Source: Streptosporangium pseudovulgare
Lineage (GTDB): Bacteria > Actinomycetota > Actinomycetes > Streptosporangiales > Streptosporangiaceae
DNA: 64,000 bases
Reading direction: 5' to 3'
NCBI RefSeq assembly: GCF_014648055.1
Contig: NZ_BMQJ01000001.1
Span: 652,741 to 716,740, forward strand
This document shows, piece by piece, positions 42,242 through 51,839 of the stretch; positions within the stretch are counted from its first letter, which is position 1; each line of letters begins with the position of its first letter. The notes under the pieces were generated by a model. That model was not told the origin of the DNA. It worked only from the letters and a program-made list of their open reading frames with translations, and ran no database searches. The position numbers and the translations under genes were made by a program.

Positions 42242-44518
42242 CTACAGGCCGTACTCCTTGACGATGCGCTCGTGCCGCTCCACCTCGACGTCGATCGACC
42301 GGGCCAGGTCGAGCCAGGCCAGCGGGTGGACCCAGCGCTCGGTGGCGTCGTCGAGCAGGGCGTCCACCTCGACCGGGGTCACGTTCGGCGGCACCGCGAT
42401 CCAGCCGAAGACCCCGGGGACCCGCTCGCCGTTGGCCGGGTTGGTCACGGTGTAGTTCTCGTCGCTGTAGACCCACATCGGCCAGCCGCGCTCGGCCAGG
42501 ACCTCGTTGAACTCGGCCCAGTCGGCCTCGCTCGGGGCCGCGCCGTCGAAGAACCAGCTCGTGTAGCCGCCGGGACGGAGCATGCTGACCGCGGCGAACG
42601 GCGGGATGAAGCTCTCCCGCTCCTCCGGCTTCTCCGGGATCGGCTCCAGCAGCTGCGGGTCGAAGACGACGAGGTCACCGGCGTTGTAGTCCATACCGGG
42701 AGGCTGCGGGATGGCCAGGCGGGCCGTGGCCGGGCCGGTGCGCAGGCTGATGACCGCCCGCTGGCTGCCGTCGGGCGCGGGGAGGATGACGCGCACCAGG
42801 CCCAGCTCCTCCTCGATCGGCCCCTCGGTCGACTGCAGCGGCATGCCGACCTTGGCGGCGCCCAGCCGTACCGTCTCCCAGTCCTCGGCGGCCGTCGCCA
42901 TGGTGATCATCCGCCAGATGTCCTCGGCCTCGGCCTCGTCGGAGTCGATGATCTCCTTCAGGATCGCGGCGCCCTTGGCGTTGTCGCCGGACTGCTGCAC
43001 GGCGCCGGCCCACAGCCGCCTCGCCTCGATGCCCGCGCCGGCGGTCACCGCCGCCTCGGCCTCGGCGGCGGCCTGCTCCCAGCGCTCCCGCGCCCGGTGC
43101 AGGCGGCCCAGGGCCAGGTGGCGCTGCCCGGCGGGCAGCATCTCGGCCAGCTGCTCCAGCCGCTCGTCCTGGCGGGCCTCGACCAGCAGGCCGGTGATGT
43201 AGGCGAGGTCCTGCGGGTCGGCCGTCGCGACGTCGCCGGATCCGACCAGAAGGGTCCAGTAGGTGTCGGCGCCCTGGGAGGGGTAGCCGAGGAAGCCCAT
43301 CGTGGTGGTCTGCCGCCGGGTGGCCTCCAGGTCACGTCCGGCCAGCGGGGCCAGCCAGCCCGCCCAGCGCTCGGGGTCGGCGTTGAAGCCGTCGGCGGCG
43401 TCGAAGTAGGCGACCAGTTCGGCCTCGGGGCCGGGGGCCGGGATCGGGGTGGCCGCGTCGGCGGCGGCGCGCAGCTCGGCGACCCGTCCGGCGACGTCAC
43501 CGGACTCGCGCAGCTCACCGGCCGCGGATCCGGCGAGGTCGGCGAGCAGCCGGGCCTGCCAGACGCCCTGCCGGGCGACGGCCAGGTGACCGGAGATGAT
43601 CGCGAGCTCGACCCGGGCGCGGTGTCCGCCCATCATGGCGAAGTAGTCGATCCACTGCTTGAGCACCCGGCCGAGCTGCCAGCTGTTGGTGATCTGCTCC
43701 GAGCCGGAGAGGAGGCGGATGGCCCGCGCCCACTCCAGCCACACCCGCGGGTGGTCGGCCACCACGTCGAGGTCGGGCAGCGCCTCGACGGCCTCCGGCA
43801 CCCTGCCGAGCGTGGCGAGCGTGAACGCCCGCAGCACGCCCTCGCGGTGCGCCTTGGCCACCGGGTCGTCGGGCTTGAAGTCGGTCGCGGCGTCCAGCGC
43901 GGTCAGCGCGTCCTCCGGGCGCCCGGCGGCCAGCAGCGCGCGGGCCGAGGCGGCCCCCAGCTCCCAGCTCGCCTCGCGGCCGGCCTCGCGCAGCGCCGCC
44001 ACGGCGGCCTCGGCGTGGGCGACCGCCTCCACCGGGCGGCCGGCGTCGATCAGGGCGGCGACGTGCTGCTCGGCCACGGCGGCGAAGGCCGGGGAGGCGG
44101 GCGCGACGTCGAGGGCGCCCAGGGACGCGAGCCGCTCCGCGGCGTAGCCGGGGCCGTCGGTGTTCGCCTGCGTGGCGGCCAGCGCGATGACGGCTCCGGG
44201 GGCCGCCGGGCAGTCGCGGACGTCCTCGCGCCGGGCGAACTCGGCCAGCGCCTCGGCGTCGGCGAGGGCGACCGCGCCCTGGGCGCGGTCACCGATCCGG
44301 CCGACCAGGTGCCAGTAACGGGCGTAGAACTCGAGCCAGGGCTGCCCCATGGTTCCCGCCTGCTGGGCGATGGCCGGCGCGAGCACGTCGAGCTGCGCGT
44401 ACCGGCCCTCCAGTGCCTGGGCGGGCACGTCGCCGATCGCCATCGCCAGGCCGGTGTTCCCGTCTTCGTGCAGTTGCCGCTGGGTGTCGCCGACCCAGGA
44501 CCAGATGTCCACGTCCAT
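42242..44518 (-). CDS. Large TPR-like protein of unknown function
   Basis: 758 residues, cytoplasmic (no signal or membrane helix). Residues 1-~540 are Ala/Leu-rich helical pairs resembling degenerate TPR repeats (AEAAVAALREAGREASWELGA and RPEDALTALDAATDFKPDDP). The last ~180 residues form a different, probably conserved domain: LGLVRVILPAPDGSQRAVIS, IPQPPGMDYNAGDLVVFDP, RPGGYTSWFFDGAAPSEADW and ENYTVTNPANGERVPGVFGW. I do not recognise that domain. TPR proteins usually scaffold complexes. Flanked by a terminator downstream and degenerate repeats upstream, it appears monocistronic. Confidence 0.85.
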   Translation of the reverse strand: MDVDIWSWVGDTQRQLHEDGNTGLAMAIGDVPAQALEGRYAQLDVLAPAIAQQAGTMGQPWLEFYARYWHLVGRIGDRAQGAVALADAEALAEFARREDVRDCPAAPGAVIALAATQANTDGPGYAAERLASLGALDVAPASPAFAAVAEQHVAALIDAGRPVEAVAHAEAAVAALREAGREASWELGAASARALLAAGRPEDALTALDAATDFKPDDPVAKAHREGVLRAFTLATLGRVPEAVEALPDLDVVADHPRVWLEWARAIRLLSGSEQITNSWQLGRVLKQWIDYFAMMGGHRARVELAIISGHLAVARQGVWQARLLADLAGSAAGELRESGDVAGRVAELRAAADAATPIPAPGPEAELVAYFDAADGFNADPERWAGWLAPLAGRDLEATRRQTTTMGFLGYPSQGADTYWTLLVGSGDVATADPQDLAYITGLLVEARQDERLEQLAEMLPAGQRHLALGRLHRARERWEQAAAEAEAAVTAGAGIEARRLWAGAVQQSGDNAKGAAILKEIIDSDEAEAEDIWRMITMATAAEDWETVRLGAAKVGMPLQSTEGPIEEELGLVRVILPAPDGSQRAVISLRTGPATARLAIPQPPGMDYNAGDLVVFDPQLLEPIPEKPEERESFIPPFAAVSMLRPGGYTSWFFDGAAPSEADWAEFNEVLAERGWPMWVYSDENYTVTNPANGERVPGVFGWIAVPPNVTPVEVDALLDDATERWVHPLAWLDLARSIDVEVERHERIVKEYGL

Positions 44519-44559
44519 GGGACGTCAGTCTGCCAGGTCGGCGACCATGCCCCAAACGA

Positions 44560-44707
44560 CTTGACCATCTCGCCAGGTCCGATGCCCCGGCCGGTCCGGT
44601 CGTGCCCCTTTCGCCACCCGGCCCGGTCATGCCCCGGCCGGTCCGGCCCCGTTGTGCCCCCTCCGCCGTCCGGCCCGGTCGTGCCCCGTCCGCCGTACGG
44701 CCGGCCG
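44560..44707. repeat. Degenerate CCGGTCCGG-type repeats between dapF and the TPR-like gene
   Basis: ATGCCCCGGCCGGTCC occurs at 44582 and 44629, 47 bp apart, and shorter GTGCCCC-CCGCC variants continue to 44700. No gene is seen in 44519-44707. Confidence 0.55.
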
Positions 44708-45517
44708 TCAGATGAGGATCTCCCCCGAGGCGACCAGCACCGCGGGTCCCGCGAGGTGGCTGGTGTGCTCGTCGAGGGTGACGGTGAGGGTGCCGCCGGG
44801 GACCTCCACCTCCCAGGTGCCGGTGGTCTCCCCCGCCAGCCGCGCGGCCGCCACCGCCGAGGCCACGGTGCCGGTCCCGCACGACCGCGTCTCGCCCACG
44901 CCTCTCTCGTGGACCCGCATCACGACCCGGCGCGGGCCCACCGCGTTGAGCAGCTCGACGTTCACCCCGTGCGGGAACACCTCGGGGTCGAACGCGGGCT
45001 GCCGGGTCAGGTCGAGCCCGGCCACCGGGTCACCGATCACACAGGCCAGGTGCGGGTTGCCCATGTCGACGCGGACACCCTCGTACTCGCGGCCCCCCAC
45101 GACCGCCCGGCTCTCCCCCAGCACCCGGGGCGCGCCCATGTCCACGCTCACGTCGCCCCCGCCGCGGGCCAGCCGTACGCGCTTGACCCCGGCGCGGGTC
45201 GCCACGCCGAACTCGCCCTCGTCCGCCAGCCCCGACTCGACCAGGTAGCGGGCGAAGACGCGCGTCCCGTTGCCGCACATCTCCGCGACGCCGCCGTCGG
45301 CGTTGCGGTAGTCCATGAACCACTCGGCCTCGCCGGCCTGGTCGGCCACCTCCGGGCTGAGCTTCGTCCGCGTCACGCGCAGCACGCCGTCGGCGCCGAT
45401 CCCGGCGCGCCGGTCGCACAGCGCGGCCACCCTCGCCGCCGACAGCTCCAGCTCGCCGTCGGGGTCGGGGAGGATCACAAAGTCGTTCTCGGTGCCGTGG
45501 CCCTTCACGAATCGCAT
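44708..45517 (-). CDS. dapF: Diaminopimelate epimerase
   Basis: Converts LL- to meso-diaminopimelate for lysine and peptidoglycan. 269 residues from MRFVKGHGTENDFV. Both catalytic cysteines are present: MCGNGTRVFARYLVES (the thiolate in CGNG) and RSCGTGTVASAVAAA (in CGTG). Also VDMGNPHLACVIGDPV and GADGVL. The frame is open upstream but that part is the 31-bp repeat region. Adjacent to miaA as in other actinobacteria. Confidence 0.96.
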   Translation of the reverse strand: MRFVKGHGTENDFVILPDPDGELELSAARVAALCDRRAGIGADGVLRVTRTKLSPEVADQAGEAEWFMDYRNADGGVAEMCGNGTRVFARYLVESGLADEGEFGVATRAGVKRVRLARGGGDVSVDMGAPRVLGESRAVVGGREYEGVRVDMGNPHLACVIGDPVAGLDLTRQPAFDPEVFPHGVNVELLNAVGPRRVVMRVHERGVGETRSCGTGTVASAVAAARLAGETTGTWEVEVPGGTLTVTLDEHTSHLAGPAVLVASGEILI

Positions 45518-45574
45518 GTCCCAACTGTAGGCACGCCGCGGATCGGGAGGAGAATCGCGGACCCGCCCCGGACC

Positions 45575-45705
45575 GATCGCGAGCGCCCCCGGACGGACCG
45601 GGCCGGATCGCGAGCGCCCTCGAACGGACCGGGCCGGATCGCGAGCGTCCCCGGACGGACCGGGCCGGATCGCGAACATCTCCGGACGGACCGGGCCGGG
45701 TCGCG
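45575..45705. repeat. 31-bp tandem repeat, four copies
   Basis: Units starting GATCGCGAG at 45575, 45606, 45637 and 45668, with the beginning of a fifth at 45699, each exactly 31 bp with a few substitutions; the most constant part is GGACGGACCGGGCCGG. It fills the gap between miaA and dapF. The period is not a multiple of 3 and no spacers occur, so it is neither coding nor CRISPR. Confidence 0.9.
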
Positions 45706-45720
45706 GGCAGGCCCCGGAGG

Positions 45721-46641
45721 TCACCTCGCCGGCGCGGCGTCCTCCACCACGGCCAGCGCGCGGCCGAGCAGGCCGGGGTCCTCCTGCGGGAGCCACACCA
45801 CCCGCGGGTCGCGGCGGAACCACGACTCCTGGCGCCGGACGAACCTGCGGGTCGCCCGGATCGTCTCCGCCTTCGCCTGCTCCTCGGTCCACTCGCCGGC
45901 GAGGAAGCGGAGCACCTGGGCGTAGCCCAGCGCGCGGCTCGCCGTACGGCCCTCGGCCAGGCCGCGCCGCAGCAGCGACCGCACCTCGTCCACCAGCCCG
46001 GCCTCCCACATGCGCTCCACGCGCAGCGCCACCCGCTCGTCCAGCACGTCCCTCGGCACCTCGACGCCGATCTGCACGCTGTCGTAGACGGCGTCGTAGG
46101 AGGGCATCGTGGCCGAGAAGGGACGTCCGGAGATCTCGATGACCTCCAGTGCGCGGACGATCCTGCGGCCGTTGCCCGGCAGGATCGCCCCGGCCGCCTT
46201 CGGGTCGCGCTCGCGCAGCCGCTCGTACAGCGGGGCCGGGCCGAGGCGCTCCAGCTCGGCTTCCAGGCGGGCGCGGACCTCCGGGTCGGTGCCGGGGAAC
46301 TCCAGGTCGTCGAGGGCGGCCCGCACGTACAGCCCGGACCCGCCGGCCAGGATCGGCACGGTCCCCTTCGCCCGCAGCTCCTCGATCAGCGGCCGGGCCA
46401 TCGCCTGGTACTCGGCCACGCTCGCGGTCTCGGTGACGTCCCAGACGTCGAGCAGGTGGTGGGGGACCCCGCGCCGCTCCGCCGGGGTCAGTTTCGCCGT
46501 GCCGATGTCCATGCCCCGGTACAGCTGCATGGAGTCGGTGTTGATCACCTCACCGCCCAGCCGGAGGGCGAGGTCGACGGCGAGATCCGACTTTCCGGCC
46601 GCCGTGGGGCCGACGACGGCGATGACTGGTAGCTGACGCAC
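45721..46641 (-). CDS. miaA: tRNA dimethylallyltransferase
   Basis: Prenylates A37 of tRNAs reading UNN codons. 306 residues. P-loop [59 protein letters not shown] and the tRNA-binding [15 protein letters not shown] are all family motifs. The C-terminus keeps LGYAQV and [15 protein letters not shown]. Its partner MiaB (methylthiolation of the same base) is coded at 50322-51839. Confidence 0.97.
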   Translation of the reverse strand: MRQLPVIAVVGPTAAGKSDLAVDLALRLGGEVINTDSMQLYRGMDIGTAKLTPAERRGVPHHLLDVWDVTETASVAEYQAMARPLIEELRAKGTVPILAGGSGLYVRAALDDLEFPGTDPEVRARLEAELERLGPAPLYERLRERDPKAAGAILPGNGRRIVRALEVIEISGRPFSATMPSYDAVYDSVQIGVEVPRDVLDERVALRVERMWEAGLVDEVRSLLRRGLAEGRTASRALGYAQVLRFLAGEWTEEQAKAETIRATRRFVRRQESWFRRDPRVVWLPQEDPGLLGRALAVVEDAAPAR

Positions 46642-46731
46642 GGGACAAGTGTGTCAACCTCCCGGGTATGGGTGAGCCCGCTGGGTATGCATCCGGTTGA
46701 CCTCAGGTCACGTCGAACGGGGGACACAGCC

Positions 46732-47061
46732 ATGTCGATCATGCAGAAGCTCAGGGAGATGCTGCGGGGCAACCCACGGGCCGGGGAGTTCGCCAGGAAG
46801 GGCATCGACAAGGCCGAGCGGATGGCCAAGCAGAAGAGCCACGGCAAGTACGACGACAAGATCAACCTCGCGGCGCAGAAGGCCCGGAAGGCGGCCGAGA
46901 GGATGACCGCCCGGCCCGGCGAGCCCGGCCGGACCGGCGGGTACGGCGAGGCGGGCACCGCCGCGGGATACGGCGAGCACGGCACGTCGCCCGGCCGGCC
47001 CGAGGCCGACACCGACGCGCCGCCGGCTCCCGGCCGTCCCGGGACGCCGCCGGCTCCTTAG
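46732..47061 (+). CDS. MT0933-type antitoxin family protein
   Basis: 109 residues from the ATG at 46732 (GGGGGA 8 nt upstream). Residues 1-60 match the small helical pattern of the MT0933/Rv0909-like antitoxin family: AGEFARKGIDKAERMAKQKS, HGKYDDKINLAAQKARKAA. The rest is a Gly/Pro-rich tail, including GGYGEAGTAAGYGEHGT. No toxin gene is adjacent, as is usual for this family in actinobacteria; a structural or housekeeping role is possible. Confidence 0.7.
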   Translation: MSIMQKLREMLRGNPRAGEFARKGIDKAERMAKQKSHGKYDDKINLAAQKARKAAERMTARPGEPGRTGGYGEAGTAAGYGEHGTSPGRPEADTDAPPAPGRPGTPPAP

Positions 47062-47099
47062 GACCCCGGGTCCGCTTCCCCGGCCGGCCCGGCCGGAGG

Positions 47100-47633
47100 T
47101 CAGCCCCAGTCGAGCATCGGCTGCAGGTAGCCCTCCAGGGTCAGCAGCCACCGCTTGGACTCCACGCCCTCGCCGCCGCTGAAACCGCCCAGGCCGTTCC
47201 CGGCGACGACCCGGTGGCAGGGGACGATGACGGGGATCGGGTTGGCGCCCATGATCGAGCCGATGGCCCGCGCGGGGACGCCCGTCCCGCTGCGGGCGGC
47301 GAGCTCGCCGTAGGTCACGGCCTCGCCGTACCCGACCGTCTCGTACAGGGTGCCCAGCACCCTGCGCTGCACCGGCGTGGTCAGCCGCCAGTCCACCGGC
47401 GACCCGAACACCCGCAGCTCCCCCGCGTAGTAGCGGGCCAGCTCGTCCAGCACGGGGGCCGTGCGCGCGGGGTCGCAGACCTCGGCCAGCCCCAGGCGGA
47501 CGAGCAGCCGTTCCCGCAGTTCCCCGTCGCGGCCACCGCTCCAGCCGATGCCGGCCACCCCGTCCTCGGTGACGGCGGCCAGCATGTCCCCCAGCGGGGT
47601 CGGGACGCTTCCGAACGCCACCGTTCCTACCAT
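47100..47633 (-). CDS. ogt: Methylated-DNA--protein-cysteine methyltransferase
   Basis: Suicide DNA-repair protein removing O6-methylguanine. 177 residues from ATG 47633. The active-site motif is [22 protein letters not shown]. Helix-turn-helix part [20 protein letters not shown] (with the Arg finger region) precedes it. The start codon's complement overlaps the possible ATG of the divergent RNase Z gene in the same CATG. Confidence 0.95.
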   Translation of the reverse strand: MVGTVAFGSVPTPLGDMLAAVTEDGVAGIGWSGGRDGELRERLLVRLGLAEVCDPARTAPVLDELARYYAGELRVFGSPVDWRLTTPVQRRVLGTLYETVGYGEAVTYGELAARSGTGVPARAIGSIMGANPIPVIVPCHRVVAGNGLGGFSGGEGVESKRWLLTLEGYLQPMLDWG

Positions 47634-47640
47634 GTGCACC

Positions 47641-48588
47641 GTGTCCCTTCGCGAACTCGTCGTCCTCGGCACCTCAAGCGCGGTCCCCACCCGCCACCGT
47701 AACCACAACGGATATCTCCTGAGATGGGATGGTGAGGGGTTCCTGTTCGATCCCGGAGAGGGTACCCAGCGCCAGATGATCCGGGCGGGCGTCGGCTCCC
47801 ACGACGTCACCTGGATCTGCGTCACCCACTTCCACGGCGACCACTGCCTGGGGGTCCCGGGCGTCGTCCAGCGCATCGCCAGGGACGGCGTCACCCACCG
47901 GGTGCGGGCGGCCTACCCCGCGAGCGGCGAGACCTACTGGCGGCGGCTGCGCCACGCCAGCGTCTTCGCCGACACCTCGGTGATCGACGAGTGCCCGTTC
48001 TCGGGTCCGGCGCCGTCCTTCGACGCCGGGCCGGTGACCCTCACCGCCCGGCCGCTCTCCCACCCCGTCGAGTCCTACGGCTACCGCCTCGACGAGCCGG
48101 ACGGCCGGCGGATGCTTCCCGGGCGGCTCGCCGAGCGCGGCGTCCGGGGCCCGGCGATCGGGGAGCTCCAGCGCGAGGGCTCGGTGCGGGCCCCGGACGG
48201 GTCGGTCGTGCTCCTCTCCGAGTGCAGTGAGCCCCGTCCCGGCCAGAGCGCGGCGTTCGTCATGGACACCGCGCTGTGCGACGGCGTCTTCGCGCTCGCC
48301 GAGGGCGTGGACCTGCTGGTGATCGAGTCCACGTTCCTGTCCCCGGAGTCGGACCTCGCCACGCGGTACGGTCACCTGACCGCGGCCCAGGCCGGCCGGG
48401 TCGCCGCCGAGTCCGGGGTGCGCCGCCTGGTGCTGACCCACGTCTCCGAACGCTACGACGCCGCCGACGAGCCCCGCTTCACGGAGGAGGCGCGCCTGGC
48501 CTTCGACGGCGAGGTGGTGCTCGCCCACGACCTGATGCGTGTCCCGGTCCCGCGCCGCGATCATCCGGTCCAGCGGGCGACGAAGTAG
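47641..48588 (+). CDS. rnz: Ribonuclease Z
   Basis: tRNA 3'-end endonuclease, 315 residues. GTG at 47641 matches usual family N-termini ([20 protein letters not shown]); an in-frame ATG lies at 47632. Metallo-beta-lactamase motif [10 protein letters not shown] (HxHxDH) at residues ~62-68, VLTHVSERY near the C-terminus, and [15 protein letters not shown] are present. The C-terminal end overlaps the next gene by 28 bp (convergent). Neither start has a Shine-Dalgarno sequence, so a leaderless mRNA is likely. Confidence 0.94.
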   Translation: MSLRELVVLGTSSAVPTRHRNHNGYLLRWDGEGFLFDPGEGTQRQMIRAGVGSHDVTWICVTHFHGDHCLGVPGVVQRIARDGVTHRVRAAYPASGETYWRRLRHASVFADTSVIDECPFSGPAPSFDAGPVTLTARPLSHPVESYGYRLDEPDGRRMLPGRLAERGVRGPAIGELQREGSVRAPDGSVVLLSECSEPRPGQSAAFVMDTALCDGVFALAEGVDLLVIESTFLSPESDLATRYGHLTAAQAGRVAAESGVRRLVLTHVSERYDAADEPRFTEEARLAFDGEVVLAHDLMRVPVPRRDHPVQRATK

Positions 48589-49238
48589 CCGACGCCGTAG
48601 GGGGCGGCGTGGTGGAGCACCTCGCCGTTCAGTGCGCCGCCCGCCCCGGCGAGGACCTGGAGGGCGGCGCGGCCGGCCACCTGCAGCCCGGCGGCCTCGT
48701 CCGGGTCGAGCGCCGCGAGTTCCGGGGCCGCGCTCCGGGCCAGCGCGCCGACGATCGCGGCCTCGTACGGCTCGGCGCGGGGGTCGAGGTATCCGGGGGA
48801 CTTCTCCGTCAGACAGGCCGAGCCGTCGGCCATGACGAGCATCGCCACCCGGCCGGGCCCGCCCGCCAGCCGCGCGCCGAGCGCGGCGCACTCCGCCGCC
48901 GGGGCGTCGAACGGCACCGTGTGGAAGGCCGAGGCGGCCATTCCCGCCCGGTCGAGCAGCCAGCGCCCGATCGTCAGGGAGAGGGGCAGGACCGGCTCTC
49001 CCTTCCCGGTCCGGACGCCGGCGCCCCAGGGCGCGAGGCTCCCGGAGGCGTCTGCCCCGTGGTCACCGGCCTGATCCGCTCCGCCGACCACCACGATCCG
49101 GTCGGGGCGGGAGTCGCGCAGCGCGCCCAGCGCGGCCGCGCAGGCCGCACGGAGGTCGTCGAGCTCGGGGCTCGCCGCCCCGGCGAGCTCGGGGACCAGC
49201 AGCGGCGGGTGAGGACACACGGCGGCGGCGACAAGCAC
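48561..49238 (-). CDS. Class III extradiol dioxygenase-like (LigB-type) protein
   Basis: 225 residues. [19 protein letters not shown] at the N-terminus supplies the His-rich metal site of the LigB fold, with [14 protein letters not shown] and [19 protein letters not shown]. Related proteins near miaA/miaB in Streptomyces are annotated as extradiol dioxygenase subunit B-like; no aromatic substrate is known and it may have another role (MEMO-like). It overlaps rnz by 28 bp. Confidence 0.82.
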   Translation of the reverse strand: MLVAAAVCPHPPLLVPELAGAASPELDDLRAACAAALGALRDSRPDRIVVVGGADQAGDHGADASGSLAPWGAGVRTGKGEPVLPLSLTIGRWLLDRAGMAASAFHTVPFDAPAAECAALGARLAGGPGRVAMLVMADGSACLTEKSPGYLDPRAEPYEAAIVGALARSAAPELAALDPDEAAGLQVAGRAALQVLAGAGGALNGEVLHHAAPYGVGYFVARWTG

Positions 49239-49282
49239 CCGGCCAGACTAAGGGATCGCGTGCCTGACGCCGCCGCCGGTCG

Positions 49283-50056
49283 TCAGTGGGTGGGAGACAG
49301 CGGGGGGACGGAGCCGGGGGGGCCGTCCGAGCGGGGGTCGGTGAAGCCGTCCTCGCCCGAGGACTGCCCGGTGCCGCTCTGGTGCTCCTTGGACGGTGTG
49401 GACGAGTTCGTCTTGCCGTTCGTCGTCCTGCCGTTCGCCGTCTTGCCGGTCGATGAGCCGGAGCCGCTCTGCGAGCCGCTTGCGGCCGCGCCGTCGCCGC
49501 CGCCGGCGCCCTCGGCGCCCGACCCGTCGTATCCGCTCGATCCGCTGAAATCACCGACTTCGCCGGACTCATCCGATCCGCCGGACTCGGCGGATCCGTC
49601 CGAGGAGGCGTCTCCGGACTGCGTGCCGGACTCGCCGGAGGCCGGGTCCTGCCGGGCCTCCTGGCTGGTTCCGGTGCCCTTCGGCGCCGCCGGGCCGGCG
49701 GGGTCGTCGCCGCCGGCGACGGCGAAGACGATGCCGCCGCCCACGACGGCGGCCACCGCCACTCCGGCGACGGCGGAGGCGACGGTCATGGCCGGACCGC
49801 GCTTCCGCCTGCGGGTGGGGGCGGGCTTGCCGGTGGGTTCACCGGCGGGGGAAGGCTCACCGGCGGGGCCGGCGAGGATCTCGGTCTCCCCGAGCTGCCG
49901 GGGGTGATCCGGCGGGAAGGGAACGGGGCCTCCGGGCTGTCGGGGACGGCCCGGAGACGAAGGGTCATGATCTCCGAGCTGTTGAGGGTGACCCGGAGAC
50001 GAGGGGACATGATCTCCAGGCTGTTGAGGGTGACCCGGAGATGAGGGGACGCGCAT
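49283..50056 (-). CDS. Single-pass membrane protein with 14-residue N-terminal repeats
   Basis: 257 residues from the ATG at 50056 (AGGAG 9 nt upstream). The N-terminus has four 14-residue repeats: VPSSPGHPQQPGDH, VPSSPGHPQQLGDH, DPSSPGRPRQPGGP and VPFPPDHPRQLGET, on a 42-bp DNA unit. After a basic stretch (PTRRRKRGPAM) one transmembrane helix (about 95-120, VASAVAGVAVAAVVGGGIVFAV) leads to a ~130-residue Gly/Ser/Asp-rich extracytoplasmic tail. Function unknown. The N-terminal repeats would be cytoplasmic. Confidence 0.75.
   Translation of the reverse strand: MRVPSSPGHPQQPGDHVPSSPGHPQQLGDHDPSSPGRPRQPGGPVPFPPDHPRQLGETEILAGPAGEPSPAGEPTGKPAPTRRRKRGPAMTVASAVAGVAVAAVVGGGIVFAVAGGDDPAGPAAPKGTGTSQEARQDPASGESGTQSGDASSDGSAESGGSDESGEVGDFSGSSGYDGSGAEGAGGGDGAAASGSQSGSGSSTGKTANGRTTNGKTNSSTPSKEHQSGTGQSSGEDGFTDPRSDGPPGSVPPLSPTH
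49964..50048. repeat. 42-bp in-frame tandem repeat
   Basis: Two close copies of a 42-bp unit (starting near CATGATCTCC at 49966 and 50008), plus two diverged ones, encoding the 14-residue repeats of the membrane protein. Confidence 0.8.
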
Positions 50057-50259
50057 TCGGAACAACTCCTGCGGTTATCGGGGGGAAACCTCCACGGCTT
50101 CCGCGGGCGCCGAATCACACTAGCCACAGGAAAGGTGTGATCGCACACCGATCACAACGGAATCACGACTTGTCATCGACGGGATCATGCAGGGTCGCGG
50201 CGGCCGGAGACGTCCCGGCGGCACCCCGGAAAACCGTCCCGACCGGCGGTTCGGCGAAC

Positions 50260-50284
50260 GGTCCCGCGCCGGGCGCGCGGGACC
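50260..50284 (-). terminator. Hairpin after miaB
   Basis: GGTCCCGCG (50260-50268) pairs with CGCGGGACC (50276-50284), 7-nt loop, about 40 bp beyond the miaB stop. The rest of 50057-50321 shows no gene. Confidence 0.55.
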
Positions 50285-50321
50285 GGGAACGCCGGGACGC
50301 CGGCCGGAGAAATCGTGCGGG

Positions 50322-51839
50322 TCAGGAGCGGACGGAGCAGCCCGGCGCCTCCTGCGGCAGCGGGGCGGGCCGGCCGATCGCCGGCATGCCGAGCAGGACG
50401 CCCCCGCCGGAGACGGCCGGGGCGGTCTGCCGGGCCTCCCAGGCGTCGCCCGCGCGGGTACGGCGCAGGCCCAGCATCGGGCCGTCGGCGACCAGGTGGT
50501 GCGGTGCCGCGTAGGTGATCTCCACGGCGACCATGTCGCCGGGGCGCGGCGTCCCGGCGGCGTCGCCGTCCCGGGCGCTCGGCGTGAAGTGCACCAGACG
50601 GTTGTCGGGGGCGCGGCCGGACAGGCGGTGGGTCGCCTCGTCCTTGCGGCCCTCGCCCTCGGCCACCAGCACCTCGACCGTCCGGCCGACCTGCTTCTTG
50701 TTCTCCTCCCAGGAGATCTCGGTCTGCAGGGCGACGAGGCGCTCGTAGCGCTCCTGCACGACCTCCTTGGGGACCTGGCCGTCCATGGTGGCGGCGGGCG
50801 TGCCGGGCCGGATGGAGTACTGGAAGGTGAAGGCGTTGGCGAAGCGCGAGGCGCGCACGACGTCGAGGGTGGCCTGGAAGTCCTCCTCGGTCTCGCCGGG
50901 GAAGCCCACGATGATGTCGGTGGAGATGGCCGCGTCCGGCATGGCCGCGCGGACCCGCTCGATGATGCCGAGGTAGCGCTCGGCGCGGTAGGAGCGGCGC
51001 ATCGCCTTCAGGACGCGGTCGGAGCCCGACTGCAGCGGCATGTGGAGCTGGTGCATCACGTTGGGCGTCTCGGCCATCGCGGCGATGACGTCGTCGGTGA
51101 AGGCGGCCGGGTGCGGGCTGGTGAAGCGGACGCGCTCCAGCCCGTCGACGTCACCGCAGGCGCGCAGCAGCTTGCCGAAGGCGAAGCGGTCGCCGAACTC
51201 CACGCCGTAGGTGTTGACGTTCTGGCCGAGGAGCGTGATCTCCAGGACCCCCTGGCCGACCAGGGTGCGCACCTCGTTGAGGACGTCGCCGGGGCGGCGG
51301 TCCTTCTCCTTGCCGCGCAGCGACGGCACGATGCAGAACGTGCAGGTGTTGTTGCAGCCGACCGAGACCGACACCCAGGCGGCGTAGGCGGACTCCCGCT
51401 TGGTGGGCAGCGTGCTGGGGAAGGTCTCCAGCGACTCCTTGATCTCGACCTGCGCCTCCTGCTGGACGCGGGCCCGCTCCAGCAGCACCGGCAACGAGCC
51501 GATGTTGTGGGTGCCGAACACCACGTCCACCCAGGGCGCCCTGCGGACGATCTCCCCCTGGTCCTTCTGGGCCAGGCAGCCGCCCACGGCGATCTGCATG
51601 CCGGGCCTGCTCACCTTCGTCGGGCGCAGGTGGCCGAGGTTGCCGTAAAGGCGGTTGTCGGCGTTCTCCCGGACGGCGCAGGTGTTGAACACGACCACGT
51701 CGGCCGTCTCCCCCTCGGACACCGGGACGTATCCGGCGTCTTCGAGAAGGCCCGACAGGCGCTCGGAGTCGTGCACGTTCATCTGGCACCCGTAGGTACG
51801 GACCTCGTACGTGCGGGGGCTCTCCACGGTGGCAGTCAT
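50322..51839 (-). CDS. miaB: tRNA-2-methylthio-N6-dimethylallyladenosine synthase
   Basis: Radical SAM methylthiotransferase acting on i6A37 made by MiaA. 505 residues from [20 protein letters not shown] at 51839; the frame stays open upstream without family similarity. N-terminal UPF0004 domain with cysteines in [18 protein letters not shown] and VGGCLAQ. Radical SAM motif [15 protein letters not shown] (CxxxCxxC). C-terminal TRAM domain follows [17 protein letters not shown]-terminal extension of ~40 residues ends APGCSVRS. Confidence 0.95.
   Translation of the reverse strand: MTATVESPRTYEVRTYGCQMNVHDSERLSGLLEDAGYVPVSEGETADVVVFNTCAVRENADNRLYGNLGHLRPTKVSRPGMQIAVGGCLAQKDQGEIVRRAPWVDVVFGTHNIGSLPVLLERARVQQEAQVEIKESLETFPSTLPTKRESAYAAWVSVSVGCNNTCTFCIVPSLRGKEKDRRPGDVLNEVRTLVGQGVLEITLLGQNVNTYGVEFGDRFAFGKLLRACGDVDGLERVRFTSPHPAAFTDDVIAAMAETPNVMHQLHMPLQSGSDRVLKAMRRSYRAERYLGIIERVRAAMPDAAISTDIIVGFPGETEEDFQATLDVVRASRFANAFTFQYSIRPGTPAATMDGQVPKEVVQERYERLVALQTEISWEENKKQVGRTVEVLVAEGEGRKDEATHRLSGRAPDNRLVHFTPSARDGDAAGTPRPGDMVAVEITYAAPHHLVADGPMLGLRRTRAGDAWEARQTAPAVSGGGVLLGMPAIGRPAPLPQEAPGCSVRS

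Noticed and set aside
45575-45705. Regular repeats resembling a CRISPR array
   Set aside because: The 31-bp units are directly joined with no spacers, and no cas genes are present.
42188-45925. 1,245-residue plus-strand open frame
   Set aside because: Antisense to the TPR-like gene and dapF; the latter has both catalytic cysteines on the minus strand.
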